DNA of 7,334 bases from Treponema sp. (GTDB lineage Bacteria > Spirochaetota > Spirochaetia > Treponematales > Breznakiellaceae). This document shows positions 4,980 through 7,334 of this stretch, in pieces. The notes under the pieces are model-generated. The model was not told the origin of the DNA. It saw only the letters and a program-made list of their open reading frames with translations, and ran no database searches. The DNA lies in contig JAITBO010000124.1 in assembly GCA_031283505.1 (NCBI GenBank), forward strand, positions 1-7,334, in the 5' to 3' direction. A program made the translations under genes and the position numbers. How positions within the stretch are numbered: the first letter of the stretch is position 1; every line of letters begins with the position of its first letter.

Positions 4980-7334
4980 CTAACGGTTGACCGTAACCAT
5001 GCCGTCCACAATCCTAAGGTTCGGCCAAAGGGCGGTGGTATACCAGCGGTCCGGTTTGGGAATATCGGCGTTAAAGTCGATCTCCGTAAAATACACGTAT
5101 TGTCCCCGGTCATCGGTCAAAAAGACCGGGAAATAGGAGACCCCCTTATCGTCGCTCATCACGTTTTGCTGCAAATAAATATCAAAGATCGACCATGGTT
5201 TGTCCAGGGTCAGGACCACCGCCGGATCCCGGTCCGACGAGGCCCGGTAAAACCGGAAACTTAAACCCTGGTCAATGGGGCTGCCCCCGGCCAGATTCGT
5301 CTTTTCATTCGTATAGGTGTTGAAGGACCGGGGGCTTCTCCCGGAGGCGGAAACCTCCAGGTACCTGAAACGGCTGACCGCAAGCAGACGGCCGCTCAGG
5401 GTGAGTTTCCCCTGAATGTCGATGGGCGGCTGGGAGAGGGTCCAGGTGAGGGGCTTGACAGGGTTCACTGCCGCCGCGGCAAACTGATAGATCGTCTGCG
5501 CCCAGGTCTGGGCGGCGGAACCCCGGAACAGGATCGGGTGCAGTACCGGCTCCAGGGGGTCCTGGTCGTCGGCGGCTTGTACCGGCAAATCACCGGCCCC
5601 CATGTCCCGCAGCAGCAGGGTCAGGTCCTCCAGCATATCCATGGTGAGGACATCCTCCCGGGGCACGTCGGAAACCAGGGGGAATACCCGGAGCCTTTCC
5701 AGTTTTTCGGAAAAGTCCGCCAATTTAAGGTCGCAAAAGGTTTTTGACAGAATGGTAACGCCGTCCATGATAAAATCGTTCCACCAGCCTATGCTGATAT
5801 TCCGGGTGTCCGAATACACGGTCATATAGGTTTCTTTAATTTCGTCCAGGGGCAAAGCCCGGATCTGCTTAAAGGCCGGTTCCGCTTCCATAGGAAGCCT
5901 GCCCCAGGCGGTAAGCATCCGATCCGCGTCGGCGCTCAGGAAGGCGGAGAGCAGCTTTATCCGGTCGTTCAGGGAAGCGATGCTGTCGGCCTTTTCCCGC
6001 TTTAGCACGTCGGACAACACAATGTCATTGACATCGTTTAATACGCCGATACATTCGGTGTAGAGGGACTGAAGCACCGAATTGATCTGGTAGGGCTTGG
6101 TTTGGTTCACCCGGTCCCGGTACTCCCGCCACCCCGGAGAGGGAATATAGGCGTTATCGGGGTAATTCCCCCAATAGCTAAGGTAGTAACCCAGGTAGGT
6201 GCTGAACGCGTCAGTCTGATAGATGCTCCGGTCCCGGTTTTGCAGGAATTTCGGATTTTCCGCAAGGTTCACGTAATGGGTAAAGAGATCGTTATACGCC
6301 GCGATGCCGTCGGTTATCTCCTTTACTATCCCCGGATCATACCCCCGGTTATACTCTATCCCCCCCAGGGCGCTTCGGATCGCCCTGCCGGAGAGGGAGA
6401 AGATCTCCCGGTCTTCCGCTTCGGAACGGGAGGCTATCATGGCGTTTATGGTTTCCGCGGAGCTGGAGAGGAAGTCGTATTCGGCGCTTAAAACAATGTA
6501 CCGGTTAAGATAGGCCTGGGCCGCGAGGGTGATCCTGCCGTTACTGATAAGGGTAGAAACCTTTTCATTTTCCGCGTAGGGTTTGACATAGGCTTCGTAA
6601 TTATCAAAGGCCGCGATAATGTCATATTGGCCGTTCATCCAGTTCAAATTGGCGGTATTCAGTTGTGCCGGGTCCGGTATATCCACCGCTCCGGCAAGGT
6701 TCAGAATCTTTTCCACCACCATAAAAAGGGACTCCGAATCCGGTTCCTTGGTCATTTTCTCGGAGAGGAGGTCATTGTTTTTCAGGCTCAGGGCGGCGGT
6801 CCGCAGGGTCGCCAGTTCCCGGGTCAGGTTGTCGGAGAACTCCCGCTCCAGGGCGCTGACGGTTCCCAGGATGCCGCCCCGGTTTCTGTTGCTTTTTTGC
6901 CTGATAAAATCCATGTCCCGTTTAAAAAAATCATTGTAATTCTTTACCGCGTAATTGATCACCAAATCATTGAACAGGTAGTCGTTTATCAGGTTGTTTC
7001 CAAAGGGGTCCCCGTCGGCGTTAAGGCCCAGGGGGATCTTCGCCTGGACCAGTTCATTTTTTATATCCTCAAAAAGCTCCCTGCCCTGGGCGATAAGCTT
7101 GCTTTGGGTCTGGGTCAGATCCTTCCATTCGCCGACCAGGTTCTGCACGTCCCGCAGGGAAGAAGCGTCCCCGGCCTGGCGCAGGAGCAGGCTAATCCGG
7201 CCGTAGTTGGTAACGATACTCTGGGACAGGGAAACCAGGTTTTTTATCTTCCCGTAGAGGGAATCGGGGTAAACCGACAGGCGCTGCCAGGCGGAGAGGA
7301 TGATCTGCAAGGCCGCCCCCTTGGCCTGTAGGAA
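4980..7334 (-). CDS. Large helical protein, N-terminus off window; possible divergent TssM/IcmF
   Basis: The frame is open from the right edge to a TAG at 4980-4982, giving 784 residues. Translation continues upstream without a stop, so the TTG at 7310 is not needed as a start. Visible residues 1-600 are almost entirely helical, without a clear membrane segment, signal or repeat, and rich in aromatic and charged residues. The last ~180 residues turn beta-rich. There, an AQTWAQTIYQFA helix leads to a TWTLSQPPID strand, then a run of short strands, KPWSIFDIYLQQ, YFPVFL and a closing strand pair. TssM C-termini show the same order: a helix with a phenylalanine pair, beta strands, a GPWALFRLLD-like element and a final beta sheet. 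The WPG motif and the FF-APGG stretch typical of TssM are not evident, so the match is weak. If correct, the missing N-terminus should carry transmembrane helices and perhaps a Walker A. Otherwise this is an unrecognised large protein. The stop is four bases from that of the convergent lipoprotein operon. Confidence 0.5.
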   Translation of the reverse strand, partial: FLQAKGAALQIILSAWQRLSVYPDSLYGKIKNLVSLSQSIVTNYGRISLLLRQAGDASSLRDVQNLVGEWKDLTQTQSKLIAQGRELFEDIKNELVQAKIPLGLNADGDPFGNNLINDYLFNDLVINYAVKNYNDFFKRDMDFIRQKSNRNRGGILGTVSALEREFSDNLTRELATLRTAALSLKNNDLLSEKMTKEPDSESLFMVVEKILNLAGAVDIPDPAQLNTANLNWMNGQYDIIAAFDNYEAYVKPYAENEKVSTLISNGRITLAAQAYLNRYIVLSAEYDFLSSSAETINAMIASRSEAEDREIFSLSGRAIRSALGGIEYNRGYDPGIVKEITDGIAAYNDLFTHYVNLAENPKFLQNRDRSIYQTDAFSTYLGYYLSYWGNYPDNAYIPSPGWREYRDRVNQTKPYQINSVLQSLYTECIGVLNDVNDIVLSDVLKREKADSIASLNDRIKLLSAFLSADADRMLTAWGRLPMEAEPAFKQIRALPLDEIKETYMTVYSDTRNISIGWWNDFIMDGVTILSKTFCDLKLADFSEKLERLRVFPLVSDVPREDVLTMDMLEDLTLLLRDMGAGDLPVQAADDQDPLEPVLHPILFRGSAAQTWAQTIYQFAAAAVNPVKPLTWTLSQPPIDIQGKLTLSGRLLAVSRFRYLEVSASGRSPRSFNTYTNEKTNLAGGSPIDQGLSFRFYRASSDRDPAVVLTLDKPWSIFDIYLQQNVMSDDKGVSYFPVFLTDDRGQYVYFTEIDFNADIPKPDRWYTTALWPNLRIVDGMVTVNR

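Noticed and set aside
6102..6491. Plus-strand frame of 129 codons within the TssM-like region
   Set aside because: It is a codon-pattern shadow of the minus-strand gene; its product is Val/Pro/Ile-rich with no start signal.
7302..7310. TTG at 7310 as the real start of the large minus-strand protein
   Set aside because: The frame remains open to the window edge upstream. AAGGGGG lies nearby, but the protein would begin mid-helix without signal or membrane segment, so the gene most likely starts outside the window.
6627..7331. A 234-codon open frame on the plus strand opposite the large minus-strand gene
   Set aside because: It is antisense to a much longer frame with natural protein composition. 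Its own translation is rich in Gly, Val and Gln without domain character, and no ribosome site was noted.
1..7334. CRISPR array, tRNA, rRNA, insertion sequence or phage attachment site
   Set aside because: No regularly spaced repeats, cloverleaf, transposase-like protein or terminal inverted repeats were seen.

Overview
This 7.3 kb window is bacterial, with compact genes and a GC content a little above half by eye. All three plus-strand genes encode lipoproteins with clear N-terminal lipoboxes, and one is an LpoB-type activator of penicillin-binding proteins, so the cell should be diderm with an outer membrane. The general style (dense lipoproteins, TTG and ATG starts, strong GGAGG-type ribosome sites, GC-rich third positions) fits a Treponema-like spirochaete, for example one of the higher-GC gut or termite treponemes. 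That assignment is an impression, not a proof.

Layout. Bases 1-1355 (minus strand) hold the N-terminal two thirds of an ABC half-transporter (membrane domain, then Walker A and Q-loop). Its C-terminus lies off the left edge. A 350-base divergent intergenic region follows (1356-1705). It carries a strong minus-strand promoter (TTGACA, 18-base spacer, TATACT) whose -35 box is embedded in a perfect palindrome, a duplicated -10 motif, a leader hairpin, a second GC-rich hairpin, a possible decayed or small ORF, and the probable start region of the plus-strand operon. Bases 1706-4975 (plus strand) hold three consecutive lipoprotein genes: an LpoB homologue, a COG3014-family protein and an LPP20-family protein. 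A 34-base hairpin and a possible internal promoter lie between the first and second genes. The second and third overlap by 13 bases. Bases 4980-7334 (minus strand) hold the C-terminal 784 residues of a very large, mostly helical protein that converges on the lipoprotein operon with only four bases between the stop codons. Its last ~180 residues are beta-rich and have the order of elements seen at the C-terminus of TssM/IcmF, the type VI secretion membrane-complex protein. This is a tentative identification.

How the genes may work together. LpoB, COG3014 and LPP20 proteins form a recurring lipoprotein set in diderm bacteria. The LpoB member suggests an outer-membrane-anchored complex that reaches toward the periplasmic peptidoglycan machinery; the roles of the other two are not established. 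The ABC exporter-type protein and the TssM-like protein are on the opposite strand and are probably separate transcription units.
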